From Pseudomonas sp. DC1.2 (GTDB taxonomy: Bacteria; Pseudomonadota; Gammaproteobacteria; Pseudomonadales; Pseudomonadaceae): a stretch of DNA of 64,000 nt. Numbering within the stretch: position 1 is the stretch's first letter; the number at the start of each line of letters is the position of its first letter. The notes below the pieces were generated by a model. That model was not told the origin of the DNA and ran no database searches. It worked only from the letters and a program-made list of their open reading frames with translations. Location of the stretch: positions 1,555,001 to 1,619,000 of the forward strand of contig NZ_CP133782.1 in assembly GCF_034351645.1 (NCBI RefSeq). Direction: 5' to 3'. Shown in pieces: positions 34,797 to 43,083 of the stretch. Made by a program: the position numbers and the translations under genes.

Positions 34797-37700
34797 ATGG
34801 CTCGCATCCCCGAAGCTGAACTGGAACGCCTCAAGCGCGAGGTGTCACTGGTTCGGCTGATCCAGTCGCAGGGCCATGAGCTGAAAAAGCGCGGTAAGGA
34901 TTGGGTGATGTGCTGCGTGTTCCATGACGAAAGCACGCCCAGCCTGTCAGTCTCCGACGAGAAAAACCTCTATCACTGCTTCGGCTGCGGGGCCGCAGGT
35001 TCGGTGCTCGATTGGGTGATGAAAACCCAGGGCGTGTCGTTGCCGCACGCGGTCCAACTGTTGCGCAACGACGCACCGTTGGAGAACACGGAAAAAGTTG
35101 GCGTGTCGCGCAGTCATGCTCGACACCTCCCTTCTTTAGCCGCTGGCTCTTCGGCTTCTGCTGCTTCCGAGGTCGAAGACGCGGCGCTGCTGCGTTCGGT
35201 GGTCGAGTTCTATCACGCCAATTTCAAGCAATCACCCGAAGCGCTGACCTATCTGGTGTCTCGCGGCCTGAACCATCCCGAACTGATCGAGCATTTTCAG
35301 CTGGGTTATGCCAATAAAACCCTGACTTACCGCTTGCCCGCTGGGCATACCCAGGCCGGGCGCCAAATGCGGGAGCAATTGCAGACCTTGGGGGTTTTGC
35401 GCTCCACCGGTCACGAACATTTAAACGGTTGTGTGGTCGTGCCGGTGTTGGGTCTGGAAGACGGCGCCCAGCCAGAGCAATCCGGGCGAGTGATGCAGCT
35501 TTACGGACGACGGATGCAGCCGAACAACAAGCTGCACAATCAGCCCCGGCATTTGTACTTGGCCACGCCGTTGCGCGGAGTCTGGAATGAAGCTGCATTG
35601 TTGGCCAGTCTGGAAATTATTCTCTGTGAGTCGCTGATCGACGCCATGACCTTTTGGTGTGCGGGTTTTCGCAACGTCATCAGTGCTTATGGCGTGAACG
35701 GTTTTTCCCAAGACCATTGGCAGGCCCTGAAACACCATGGCACCCAGCGGGTGGTGATTGCCTTCGACCGTGATCCAGCGGGAGACGCAGCAGCAGAAAA
35801 ATTGGCCGAGGAACTGCGCTCTGCCGGCATCGAAGTGTTTCGCTTGTTGTTTCCGCAAGGCATGGACGCCAACGCTTTCGCCTTGCAGGTGGAAAACCCG
35901 GCCCAGGCGCTGGGCGAACTGTTGCAACAGGCGCTGTGGCAGGGCAAAGGCACGCCGGTTTTGGTCGAGCCAGAAACCTCTTTTTCTTTAGCCGCTGCGC
36001 CGCAGGCAACCGCCGAGTTGCCACCGATGCCGGGTGTTTCCGATTCGGAAACTTTGACCGTAGCGGGGCCAGTTTCCGAATCGGAAACTTTCAGCGAAAA
36101 CGCCCAGGGCGATCTTTTGTTGGCCGTGGCCGACCGCCGATGGCGGGTGCGCGGCTGGAAAAAGAACCTCGGCCCGGAACAAATGCGGGTCAATGTGCAG
36201 GTGCGCCGCGAGGTCGCAGAAGACCACGTACAGGGCCGCGAAGCGGCCTATTACGTGGACAGCTTCGACCTGTACGCGGCCAAGGCCCGATACAGTTATT
36301 TGAAACAGGCGAGTATTGAGTTGGGCGTGCCGGAAGAAATCATCAAGCGCGACCTGGGCAAACTGTTGCTCAAGCTGGAAGGTTTGCAGGAAGCCTCAAT
36401 CCAGGCGGCACTGGCCCCGAAAAATCCTACTCCGAAGCTGAGCGCGGAGGATGAACTGGCCGCGTTGAACCTGTTGCGTGCGCCGAATTTGATCGAGCGC
36501 ATCGAGGCGGATTTGACCCGTTGCGGTGTCGTCGGTGAGTCCTACAACCTGCTGGCCGGTTACTTTGCGGCGGTTTCTCGCAAGCTGGATCAGCCTTTGG
36601 CCGTGTTGATTCAGTCATCAAGCGCGGCGGGCAAAAGCTCGCTGATGGACGCGGTTCTAAATCTGATGCCAGAAGAAGAACGCATCCAGTACAGCGCCAT
36701 GACCGGCCAGAGTCTGTTTTACCTCGGCGAAACGGATCTGCAACACAAGATCCTGGCCATCGCCGAAGAGGAGGGTGTACGCCAAGCGGCCTATGCCCTG
36801 AAACTGCTGCAATCGGATGGCGAATTGACCATTGCCAGCACCGGCAAGGATGAAGCCACCGGCAACTTGATCACCAAGCAATACACGGTCAAAGGCCCGG
36901 TGATGCTGATGCTCACCACCACGGCCATCGACGTGGACGAAGAATTGCTCAACCGGTGTTTGGTGCTGACCATCAACGAAAGCCGCGAGCAAACCGAAGC
37001 GATCCATGCGGCCCAACGTAAAAAACAAACCCTCGACGGCCTGCTGGCCGACGCTGAAAAACAGGCGATTACTCGCCTGCATCAGAACGCCCAGCGGCTG
37101 ATTAAAACCGTGGCGGTGGTCAATCCGTTCGCGGATCAGCTGACTTTTCTTTCGGACAAAACCCGGACCCGGCGTGACCACATGAAATACCTGACGTTGA
37201 TTCGCTGCATTGCCTTGCTGCATCAGCATCAACGCCCGATCAAACACGTCGAGCATCGCGGAAAATCCTTGGCATACATCGAGGTCACGAAGGGCGACAT
37301 TGTGTTGGCCAACCGGCTGGCCCACGACATTCTTGGGCGCACCCTGGACGAACTACCGCCGCAAACGCGGCGGTTGCTGGAGCTGTTGCAAGGCTGGGTC
37401 GAGGCCCGAAGTCAGGCGCAGGGACTCAAAGAAAAAGAGTTTCGGTTCGGTCGCAAGGACGTGCGCGAGGCCACTGGCTGGGGGGATACCCAGTTGAAAA
37501 TCCACTTGGGCCGACTGACCGAACTGGAATACCTGCTGCTGCACCGCAAGGGGTTAGCCCATGAATACACCCTCACGTATGACGGCAAAAGTGGCAACCA
37601 ACCGCACCTGATGGGCTTGATCGATGCCGACCAACTCGACAACACATCCGCTCGGTCGGGGGATTCAGAAAAACGGTCGGACTCAGATCGGGCCATAGTC

Positions 37701-37838
37701 GGTACTCAGTCGGACACCCTCAACCACGCGCAAAGCCACGCCATTTCTGGTCTTGAGGCCGAAGCGGTCGGCCTGAACGAAAAACCACTGCTCCAGCCGT
37801 TATTAAAAAACCACTCCGCGTTGTCCAGCGCCGTCTAA
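34797..37838 (+). CDS. CHC2-Toprim primase fused to an ATPase/helicase-like domain
   Basis: 1013 residues. An N-terminal CHC2 zinc finger (CVFHDESTPSLSVSDEKNLY then HCFGCGAAGS, about 40-72) is followed by a Toprim catalytic domain (CESLIDAM near 278 and VVIAFDRDPAGDAA near 318). A P-loop region (IQSSSAAGKSSLMDAVLNLM, about 605) has an acidic Walker-B-like LAIAEEEGVR downstream. The C-terminus has a winged-helix-like part (FGRKDVREATGWGDTQLKIH). It would prime and perhaps unwind DNA for replication of a mobile element. It is followed 12 bases on by a tyrosine recombinase gene. GC-rich, unlike the surrounding cassettes. Primase-recombinase pairs of this kind occur in Pseudomonas integrative elements. 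Confidence 0.85.
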   Translation: MARIPEAELERLKREVSLVRLIQSQGHELKKRGKDWVMCCVFHDESTPSLSVSDEKNLYHCFGCGAAGSVLDWVMKTQGVSLPHAVQLLRNDAPLENTEKVGVSRSHARHLPSLAAGSSASAASEVEDAALLRSVVEFYHANFKQSPEALTYLVSRGLNHPELIEHFQLGYANKTLTYRLPAGHTQAGRQMREQLQTLGVLRSTGHEHLNGCVVVPVLGLEDGAQPEQSGRVMQLYGRRMQPNNKLHNQPRHLYLATPLRGVWNEAALLASLEIILCESLIDAMTFWCAGFRNVISAYGVNGFSQDHWQALKHHGTQRVVIAFDRDPAGDAAAEKLAEELRSAGIEVFRLLFPQGMDANAFALQVENPAQALGELLQQALWQGKGTPVLVEPETSFSLAAAPQATAELPPMPGVSDSETLTVAGPVSESETFSENAQGDLLLAVADRRWRVRGWKKNLGPEQMRVNVQVRREVAEDHVQGREAAYYVDSFDLYAAKARYSYLKQASIELGVPEEIIKRDLGKLLLKLEGLQEASIQAALAPKNPTPKLSAEDELAALNLLRAPNLIERIEADLTRCGVVGESYNLLAGYFAAVSRKLDQPLAVLIQSSSAAGKSSLMDAVLNLMPEEERIQYSAMTGQSLFYLGETDLQHKILAIAEEEGVRQAAYALKLLQSDGELTIASTGKDEATGNLITKQYTVKGPVMLMLTTTAIDVDEELLNRCLVLTINESREQTEAIHAAQRKKQTLDGLLADAEKQAITRLHQNAQRLIKTVAVVNPFADQLTFLSDKTRTRRDHMKYLTLIRCIALLHQHQRPIKHVEHRGKSLAYIEVTKGDIVLANRLAHDILGRTLDELPPQTRRLLELLQGWVEARSQAQGLKEKEFRFGRKDVREATGWGDTQLKIHLGRLTELEYLLLHRKGLAHEYTLTYDGKSGNQPHLMGLIDADQLDNTSARSGDSEKRSDSDRAIVGTQSDTLNHAQSHAISGLEAEAVGLNEKPLLQPLLKNHSALSSAV

Positions 37839-37850
37839 GTCGAGGTGGTC

Positions 37851-38948
37851 ATGCCGAAAAAAGGCGAGAGCAAAAAACTGCGTGTGTCGGAACAAATCAT
37901 TGGCCCGCTGGGCGATCCCGGCAGCCTGTATTTTCAGATGAAACAGTTCCTGCAATACCAGCGCGAGCGCAGCTATTCAGAACGCACCGTGGGCAACCGC
38001 GAACACCTGCTGATTGCGTTTATCCGCTGGTGTGACGAACGGGGTCTGACCCGGCCACAAGAAATTACCCGACCCATTTTAGAGCGTTACCAGCGGCATC
38101 TTTTTTTATATCGAAAAGCTGACGGCGAAGCGCTGTCAGCGCGCAGCCAAACGGTGCGCATCACGCCGATTCGGGTCTGGTTCAAGTGGCTGACCAAAAC
38201 CAACCGTATCCTTTACAACCCGGCTTCTGACCTCGATCTACCGAGGATGGAACAGCGTTTGCCGAAACATATCCTCAGCAGCGACGAAGCCGAACGCATC
38301 CTCAATGTGCCAGATGTCCAAACCCCGACCGGCATCCGCGACCGGGCCATGCTGGAAACCCTCTACAGCACCGGCATGCGCCGCATGGAGTTGATCGACC
38401 TGAGCTGGAGCGCCATCGACTACGAGCGCGGCACGGTGATGATTCGCCAGGGCAAGGGCAAAAAAGACCGGATGATTCCCATCGGCGAGCGTGCCTTGGC
38501 CTGGATCACCAAATACCGCGACGACGTCCGGCCTCAGTTCGCGATGGCCCAGGACGACGGGACGTTGTTTCTGACCCAGCAGGGTGAAGTGTTCAGCCCC
38601 AACCGCCTGAGCCAATTGGTGCGCGAGCACATCGATAAAGCCAACATCGGTAAGCGTGGCAGTTGCCACCTGTTCCGCCACACCATGGCCACGTTGATGC
38701 TGGAGAACGGCGCCGATATTCGTTTCATCCAGGCCATGCTCGGGCATGTCAGCCTGAACACCACGCAGATTTACACCCAGGTCAGCATCCGAGCGCTCAA
38801 GGAAATTCACACCGCGACCCATCCGGCACGCTTGCAACGGCAACATTCGGCCAGTGAAACCACGACTGAAACCTTGCCAGATGATCCCGTCGAAGCCCTG
38901 TTGACGGCCTTGGACGCCGAAGCGGATGAAGAAAGCGAGTTGGCCTGA
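37851..38948 (+). CDS. Site-specific tyrosine recombinase (XerC/D-like)
   Basis: 365 residues from ATG 37851 (GAGGT upstream; a GTG at 37845 is within the RBS). An N-terminal SAM-like core-binding domain (about 20-125) is followed by a catalytic domain. Catalytic residues: Arg in TGMRRMELIDL, Lys in GKGKKDRMIP, His-x-x-Arg in CHLFRHTMATLML, His in MLGHVSLNTTQIY and the Tyr of QIYTQVS. It could excise or integrate the segment with the primase gene. It may also act on the cassettes, but they show only a 10-bp repeat, shorter than usual sites. Confidence 0.9.
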   Translation: MPKKGESKKLRVSEQIIGPLGDPGSLYFQMKQFLQYQRERSYSERTVGNREHLLIAFIRWCDERGLTRPQEITRPILERYQRHLFLYRKADGEALSARSQTVRITPIRVWFKWLTKTNRILYNPASDLDLPRMEQRLPKHILSSDEAERILNVPDVQTPTGIRDRAMLETLYSTGMRRMELIDLSWSAIDYERGTVMIRQGKGKKDRMIPIGERALAWITKYRDDVRPQFAMAQDDGTLFLTQQGEVFSPNRLSQLVREHIDKANIGKRGSCHLFRHTMATLMLENGADIRFIQAMLGHVSLNTTQIYTQVSIRALKEIHTATHPARLQRQHSASETTTETLPDDPVEALLTALDAEADEESELA

Positions 38949-39060
38949 CAACTTGCCTGCAAAGGCCTGACAAACACCCCGCAAGTCCCCTACAGATACC
39001 CGTCGGCCTGACAAATCGCCTGCAAACTCCCCGCAAAGTTCCAACCAATACCTGACACCC
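38946..39060. repeat. Short direct repeats behind the recombinase gene
   Basis: CCTGACAA occurs three times and CCTGCAAA or CCCGCAAA/G four times in alternating order. They begin at the stop codon itself and end before a GGCCGC-GAA-GCGGCC hairpin (39065-39081). They may be recombinase or replication-protein binding sites. Confidence 0.5.
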
Positions 39061-39064
39061 CCGC

Positions 39065-39081
39065 AGGCCGCGAAGCGGCCT
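39065..39081. terminator. Short GC-rich hairpin
   Basis: AGGCCGC-GAA-GCGGCCT forms a seven-pair stem with a GAA loop. No T run follows, so termination is uncertain. Confidence 0.4.
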
Positions 39082-39112
39082 CAATCAACGGCAAAAAATA
39101 CAGGCACGCTAT

Positions 39113-39157
39113 GGATGTATACATCCGGTGCCAAAGGGGAGCCCTTTGAATCCCGAA
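39113..39157. repeat. Palindrome GGATGTATACATCC and adjoining repeat, oriT-like
   Basis: A perfect 14-base palindrome (39113-39126) is followed by CCAAAGGGGAGCCCTTTGAA (39131-39150) and TCCCGAA. A near-copy of the second motif is at 39524-39552. Such arrangements are seen near transfer or mobilisation sites, but no relaxase gene is visible, so the reading is open. Confidence 0.4.
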
Positions 39158-39351
39158 AAGCCGCCTCTACGAGTCGAGCGATAAACACCTGGACAGGTTG
39201 TCAGGGGGCTATCGGAGCAGATGCAAATGCCGGACAGGAAATGTTTTGTGGCCACCGCCTGCACGCAGTCGATGTCCCCAAAACCCTGATCAGGGCTGCG
39301 CCCCGATACCCCGTTGGATTAGCATCTTTCAGGGAGGCGAGTTTTTCTCGA

Positions 39352-39431
39352 TTAGTGCAAATGAGTGCAACTTAAAGCAAATTAACGCCAATCAGAGCAA
39401 CTTAGAGCAACTTAGAGCAATTCAATGCAAT
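39352..39431. repeat. Eight 10-bp direct repeats (iteron-like)
   Basis: Unit consensus TTAGAGCAAC: TTAGTGCAAA, TGAGTGCAAC, TTAAAGCAAA, TTAACGCCAA, TCAGAGCAAC, TTAGAGCAAC, TTAGAGCAAT, TCAATGCAAT, head to tail with no gaps. The helical phasing (10 bases) places every unit on one face. It lies in AT-rich DNA behind the primase-recombinase genes, which suits a replication origin for an excised circle. Confidence 0.7.
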
Positions 39432-39523
39432 TTCCCTCGGGCATGGAACCAGCATGCTTTTTGGGGAGGCACGTTACCGACTGTTTACAAATGAGCTGCG
39501 CCATTCGTAACCAATCGACCGTA

Positions 39524-39552
39524 CCAAAGGGGAAACCCCTTTGAACCCCGAA
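39524..39552. repeat. Inverted repeat, second copy of the CCAAAGGGG motif
   Basis: AAAGGGG-AAA-CCCCTTT is a perfect hairpin, followed by GAACCCCGAA. It is the partner of 39131-39157. The two copies are about 390 bases apart and bracket the iterons. Confidence 0.5.
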
Positions 39553-39574
39553 GCCTAACGCGCTGTGCTTGTTG

Positions 39575-39623
39575 GCCCCTGGCCGTCCGATGGCTTCGCC
39601 ACCGAACGGCCAGGGGCTTTTTT
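39575..39623 (+). terminator. Strong terminator-like hairpin
   Basis: GCCCCTGGCCGT (39575-39586) pairs with ACGGCCAGGGGC (39606-39617) and is followed by TTTTTTG. It would insulate the mobile segment from cassette 2. The ~170 bases from here to 39791 show nothing recognisable. Confidence 0.8.
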
Positions 39624-39791
39624 GTCGTCGCCTGATTTGGGTCGTCCAGGGTGTTCTGTGACGGGCTCAAAACCCGCGTCGGGGTGGTTTTCCTTGGTGA
39701 GCGCGCATCAGCTAGGTCGACCGTCTCGCAGACCACGTCACATCAGGCGTTGCGCGCCTAGACAACGAAATTCGCGTCGGGTGATACTGTT

Positions 39792-40067
39792 GGTGCAAAA
39801 GGCGTTGAAATACCTCCTCTAGTGAACAAACCATTAGGCTTGGGTTCGACGGGTAGAACTACGCCTGCTAACTTGAATGAACAGCTTGCAATGGAGCAGG
39901 CTATTTCAAATCCTGCTGCTGGTCGCCCGCTGTCGGTTCCCATGACTGATTCCCGATGGCCGGCAACTGATGGTTGGGTGAAATCAGCGCAAAATATCAA
40001 TGGAATAGAAATCCATTACGTTAGAAACTCCATTACTGGAGCAATTGACGACTTCAAATTTAAGTGA
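39792..40067 (+). pseudogene. Orphan CdiA-CT toxin cassette 2 (no start codon)
   Basis: The frame opens at the decamer (GAKGVEIPPLVNKPLGL) and runs 91 codons. The end, RPLSVPMTDSRWPATDGWVK followed by IEIHYVRNSITGAIDDFKFK, matches a small toxin type that recurs at the C-termini of polymorphic toxins, probably an RNase of BECR type (from memory). An in-frame GTG at 39822 lacks a good RBS. No immunity gene precedes the junction; instead there is mobile-element DNA, so the upstream neighbour was replaced. Confidence 0.78.
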
Positions 40068-40495
40068 GTAAACATATGCTTGCCTTTTGTCAGGCTAATC
40101 TCGGTAGCGCCATCCCAACAAAGGAGCGCTATTTAGGCGAGGTAGATCAAACGGACTATTCTCCTTTGAGTATTGGAGAAAGTTACGTGGTGTATGCGCT
40201 GTTGTTTATTTTTGATCGGGTGGATTTTTTAGTGCGGGCTCCTGAACAACCTCCTTTTTGGGCTCCGAGCAGTCTATTTCGATTGGTTGACGCTAGGGTT
40301 CCAGCAAACTGGGAGTTTTGTATTACTCAGTTGCGCCCTGGCTACAAATCTCTTTTTGATGCGTTCAAAATTAGCTATGTTATGGGCTACCCGCTGCTGG
40401 TGAATGAGTATGAGCATTATGTAGGGATTGTTGAGCGAGACCCAATAGAGGTTCTACGATTTATGGAGGAAGAGCTAAAGCAGATTTCAGACTGA
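40064..40495 (+). CDS. Immunity protein of cassette 2
   Basis: 143 residues if started at the GTG at 40064, which shares four bases (GTGA) with the toxin stop; ATG 40076 gives 139. Neither has a clear RBS. The protein is acidic and aromatic-rich with no membrane segment. I recognise no family. Function by position. Its stop is 14 bases before the cassette 3 junction. Confidence 0.7.
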   Translation: MSKHMLAFCQANLGSAIPTKERYLGEVDQTDYSPLSIGESYVVYALLFIFDRVDFLVRAPEQPPFWAPSSLFRLVDARVPANWEFCITQLRPGYKSLFDAFKISYVMGYPLLVNEYEHYVGIVERDPIEVLRFMEEELKQISD

Positions 40496-40509
40496 TTTAA
40501 CGATTTGAT

Positions 40510-40872
40510 GGTGCAAAAGCGACAGGTGGTGCAGTAGAGCTAACGTTTGACAAGGCTACCCGGACTTGGACAACTCCAGCTGGTCTAGACTATGGACAAG
40601 GATCGGTTCAAGGAAACAGAGTTTTGCATGTTTTAGAGCATGCGGAGCCGAATCCGGCCAAGACAACACATAGCGTCTTTAGTATGGACAGAAAAGAGAT
40701 TTTAGGCACTATCGATGAGGCATGGCTCAAGAAAGGTAGTCCTGTAGTAAATGATTCGGGTGCATATGTTGTCCCGATGGGCCGAGCGATTGGTACTTCG
40801 GGAGAAACGAGTATTAAAATTATTGTTCGGCCTGGGACCAGTCAGGTCATTACCGCCTATCCTGTTAAATAG
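40510..40872 (+). pseudogene. Orphan CdiA-CT toxin cassette 3 (no start codon)
   Basis: Opens as GAKATGGAVELTFDKATRTW and runs 120 codons. The core has two His-containing parts, RVLHVLEHAEP and KTTHSVFSMDRK, and a C-terminal YVVPMGRAIGTSGETSIKII then VRPGTSQVITAYP. The layout, with His residues early and a conserved Ser/Thr near a late strand, is like EndoU or other BECR-fold RNase toxins; this is tentative. The ATG at 40624 is internal, beyond the first strand, and lacks an RBS. Confidence 0.75.
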
Positions 40873-40883
40873 AGAAGTCTTAT

Positions 40884-41090
40884 ATGTTGTGTCCAAGGTG
40901 TGAGCAGGGAGATATTGTCAGGGCTAAAATTATAGCCCATGACACTTGCTTGTTCGTATGTCAAGAGTGCGAGGCCTCATGGTTTTTATACGAAGACATT
41001 GGGGTTAGGGCCTTTTTCGACTATGGGACTTATATGGAAAGCCTTGGACTGAAACCACTATGGAGTGAGTTGAAAATTATTCCTGAGTAG
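40884..41090 (+). CDS. Immunity protein of cassette 3, zinc-ribbon-like
   Basis: 68 residues. Two Cys-x2-Cys pairs, CPRCEQGD at residue 3 and CQECEASW at about 26, suggest one zinc site. The rest is acidic, ending in LWSELKIIPE. It begins 11 bases after the toxin stop. The last G of its TAG is the first base of the next junction decamer. Confidence 0.7.
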   Translation: MLCPRCEQGDIVRAKIIAHDTCLFVCQECEASWFLYEDIGVRAFFDYGTYMESLGLKPLWSELKIIPE

Positions 41091-41557
41091 GTGCAAAAGC
41101 GACAGCGGAAGTTCCCAAGCCGACTAGCCTTACCAAGATTACGGACGAGATGAAGGCTGATCCTTACCATCCGGATTGGCAGCGTTACGTGGGTAATGAA
41201 CCGAGAGCGGTTGGAGCGGATGTTGTTAGCGGTGATGCAAAATACACCACTCGATTTATTGATGGCATCGAGGTAGTTGATCAAAAAACTGGGCAAATTT
41301 TCAAAGGCACAGTTGATCTTGGTCCAACCTTAGATAGGATTAAGTCAGGAGGATCCTTCCCTCATCGAAATGATGGCTCTGTGTTCCAGAATCGTGCATT
41401 GGATCTGCCGCAGAAACCAGCCGGTTACTACACTGAGTATGTCCATCCTACGCCGGGTATTGCAGGGCCTGGGCCTCAGCGAATAGTCGTAGGGAAAGGC
41501 GGCGAAATGTATTACACCGCCGACCACTACAAAACCTTCATCCCAGTAAAAAATTGA
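41090..41557 (+). pseudogene. Orphan CdiA-CT toxin cassette 4, barnase-family RNase (no start codon)
   Basis: 155 codons from the junction, GAKATAEVPKPTSLTKITDE. The last ~90 residues match microbial guanyl-preferring ribonucleases (barnase/N1 family): FPHRNDGSVFQNRALDLPQK has the catalytic-Glu/Arg strand pattern (NRALDLP), GYYTEYVHPTPG follows with a Glu, RIVVGKGGEMYYTADHYKTF ends with the catalytic His. The following gene encodes a barstar-like protein, which supports the call strongly. There is an internal ATG at 41150 without RBS. Confidence 0.87.
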
Positions 41558-41568
41558 GGTCTGTCGAA

Positions 41569-41943
41569 ATGTTGCCATTCACGTTTGTGGAAACCCCGCC
41601 TTCATATGACGCGGCCAAAGTTTTTTATGTGCGGATTGACCCCACCATTCGGATCACGGAGGAACTGATAAGATCGTTGTATTACCTACTTTGGTTGCCG
41701 GGGTACTTTGGATTTAACTGGGATGCCTTGTATGACTGCTTAAGGGATCTCAGCTGGGTTCCGTGTCACAAAATCGTCCTTGTGCATGAGTCTCTGCCAG
41801 GATTACCAAGAGACGACCTAAAAGTATACCTAGAAATTTTGCGTGACTCGGTCCTTGATTGGGTTGCTGACGATGGACACGAGATAGAAGTAGTCTTCAG
41901 AGATACTGATAGAGTTGTGATCGAAGGTTTGCTGAAAAGTTAG
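41569..41943 (+). CDS. Barstar-family immunity protein of cassette 4
   Basis: 124 residues from the ATG at 41569 with GAGG upstream; a TTG at 41554 overlaps the toxin stop. The central stretch RSLYYLLWLPGYFGFNWDAL and YDCLRDLSWVP is the typical barstar region in which an Asp and a Tyr plug the RNase active site. The C-terminus has VVFRDTDRVVIEGLL. It blocks the cognate barnase toxin by direct binding. Confidence 0.88.
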   Translation: MLPFTFVETPPSYDAAKVFYVRIDPTIRITEELIRSLYYLLWLPGYFGFNWDALYDCLRDLSWVPCHKIVLVHESLPGLPRDDLKVYLEILRDSVLDWVADDGHEIEVVFRDTDRVVIEGLLKS

Positions 41944-41954
41944 GTTCAGCCGTT

Positions 41955-42242
41955 GGTGCAAAAGGCGGAAGTACGGTAGCGGATGATTTCTTTGCAGGTA
42001 CGAAATACACAGATAAAGTGTTAGGTCAGATCAAGACAGGCGATCTTCATGGATTCCCGGAAAGTGTCACTACTTTCCAAGGGGCCGGACAGGTGACGAA
42101 GATCACAGGGGGAGATGGTGTGGTAAGAGATATGCTGAAAATTCCAGGTGAGTATCGTGGGAAACAAGGCGTTTTCGAGTTCATAAAGGAGTCGGATGGG
42201 TCAATCAATCATCGACTATTCAAACCGACCTCGGCGGAGTGA
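41955..42242 (+). pseudogene. Orphan CdiA-CT toxin cassette 5 (no start codon)
   Basis: 95 codons, GAKGGSTVADDFFAGTKYTD at the front. The core GDLHGFPESVTTFQGAGQVT then KIPGEYRGKQGVFEFIKESD is a pattern I recall from the ends of Rhs and CDI proteins with Imm40-type partners. The catalytic mechanism is not evident. An internal GTG at 42018 is without RBS. Confidence 0.75.
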
Positions 42243-42245
42243 TCT

Positions 42246-42575
42246 ATGAGTATTATATGGTCGGAGCAAATTGATTCTATTCTAAGTAGAGGTATATCCC
42301 TAGATCATTTGGGGGTGCGGAACTGGGCCCTAAGTCGTGATGACGCTTTACATGCTATTTATGAGCTCGAGGCTTTCGGAGTCGCGATTCTTGGAGGAGA
42401 TGTATATCAATTGGTTGGCGAGAAAGCTGAGCAGACGTACGACAGTTGGTACTGCGACCAAGGCCCCGATGAGTCTGATACTGTTTTTTTTAAGCGCAGT
42501 TCAGATAAGGCAAAGAGTTACATTTTTAGCTACTTAATGCCGGAGGGGCTTTTTGCGCTAGTGCCTAAAATTTGA
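42246..42575 (+). CDS. Immunity protein of cassette 5 (Imm40-like)
   Basis: 109 residues starting three bases after the toxin stop. RNWALSRDDALHAIYELEAF followed by VAILGGDVYQL and TYDSWYCD is the pattern of the Imm40 family as I remember it. It is cytosolic. Its stop is one base before the cassette 6 junction. Confidence 0.75.
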   Translation: MSIIWSEQIDSILSRGISLDHLGVRNWALSRDDALHAIYELEAFGVAILGGDVYQLVGEKAEQTYDSWYCDQGPDESDTVFFKRSSDKAKSYIFSYLMPEGLFALVPKI

Positions 42576-42576
42576 T

Positions 42577-43083
42577 GGTGCAAAAGCAACAGGTTCTGCT
42601 GGAAAGGTAGCAGACGATATTCCGGCAACATCTCCACTGGCTCGGGACGGCTTGCGCGAAGACTTAGCGGCACAAGCCGGTATTCCTCGAAATATTGCTG
42701 GAAATCCTTCCGGCGTTTGGGGGAAGTCAATAGATGATGTTAAACAGCCGCTCACCATGGACGGCGCAACACTTACGCCTAAAGTGAAAGCTAGTTTATC
42801 TGGTAATGCCCAAGTCTATACAGTCGAAGGTGGCACTACAGGGATTAAGGAAGTTCAATATAGCCCATCTACTGTTGGGGATGATATTTTATCAACTCAC
42901 AAAGGAGAGTACTACAAGCTTACTTATAGTGATGGGAGCAAGGTTAAAGTTGTCGATCCTGGGAGTTACAGGCCGACTTTTAATAGTGAGGGGCCTATTT
43001 ATGATGCTAATACAAGGTATTTGAACCCTCAGGGGCAAAAAGTGATATTAAATTCCACCACTAACAAGTGGGTGCCAGAATGA
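42577..43083 (+). pseudogene. Orphan CdiA-CT toxin cassette 6 (no start codon)
   Basis: 168 codons from the junction (GAKATGSAGKVADDIPATSP). After a linker the end carries THKGEYYKLTYSDGSKVKVV and YDANTRYLNPQGQKVILN, a beta-rich domain that I cannot assign. An in-frame TTG at 42652 lacks an RBS. The stop overlaps the ATG of the immunity gene (ATGA). Confidence 0.72.

Noticed and set aside
39352..39431. CRISPR array
   Set aside because: Repeats are 10 bases, adjacent and without spacers; no cas genes are near. Better read as iterons.
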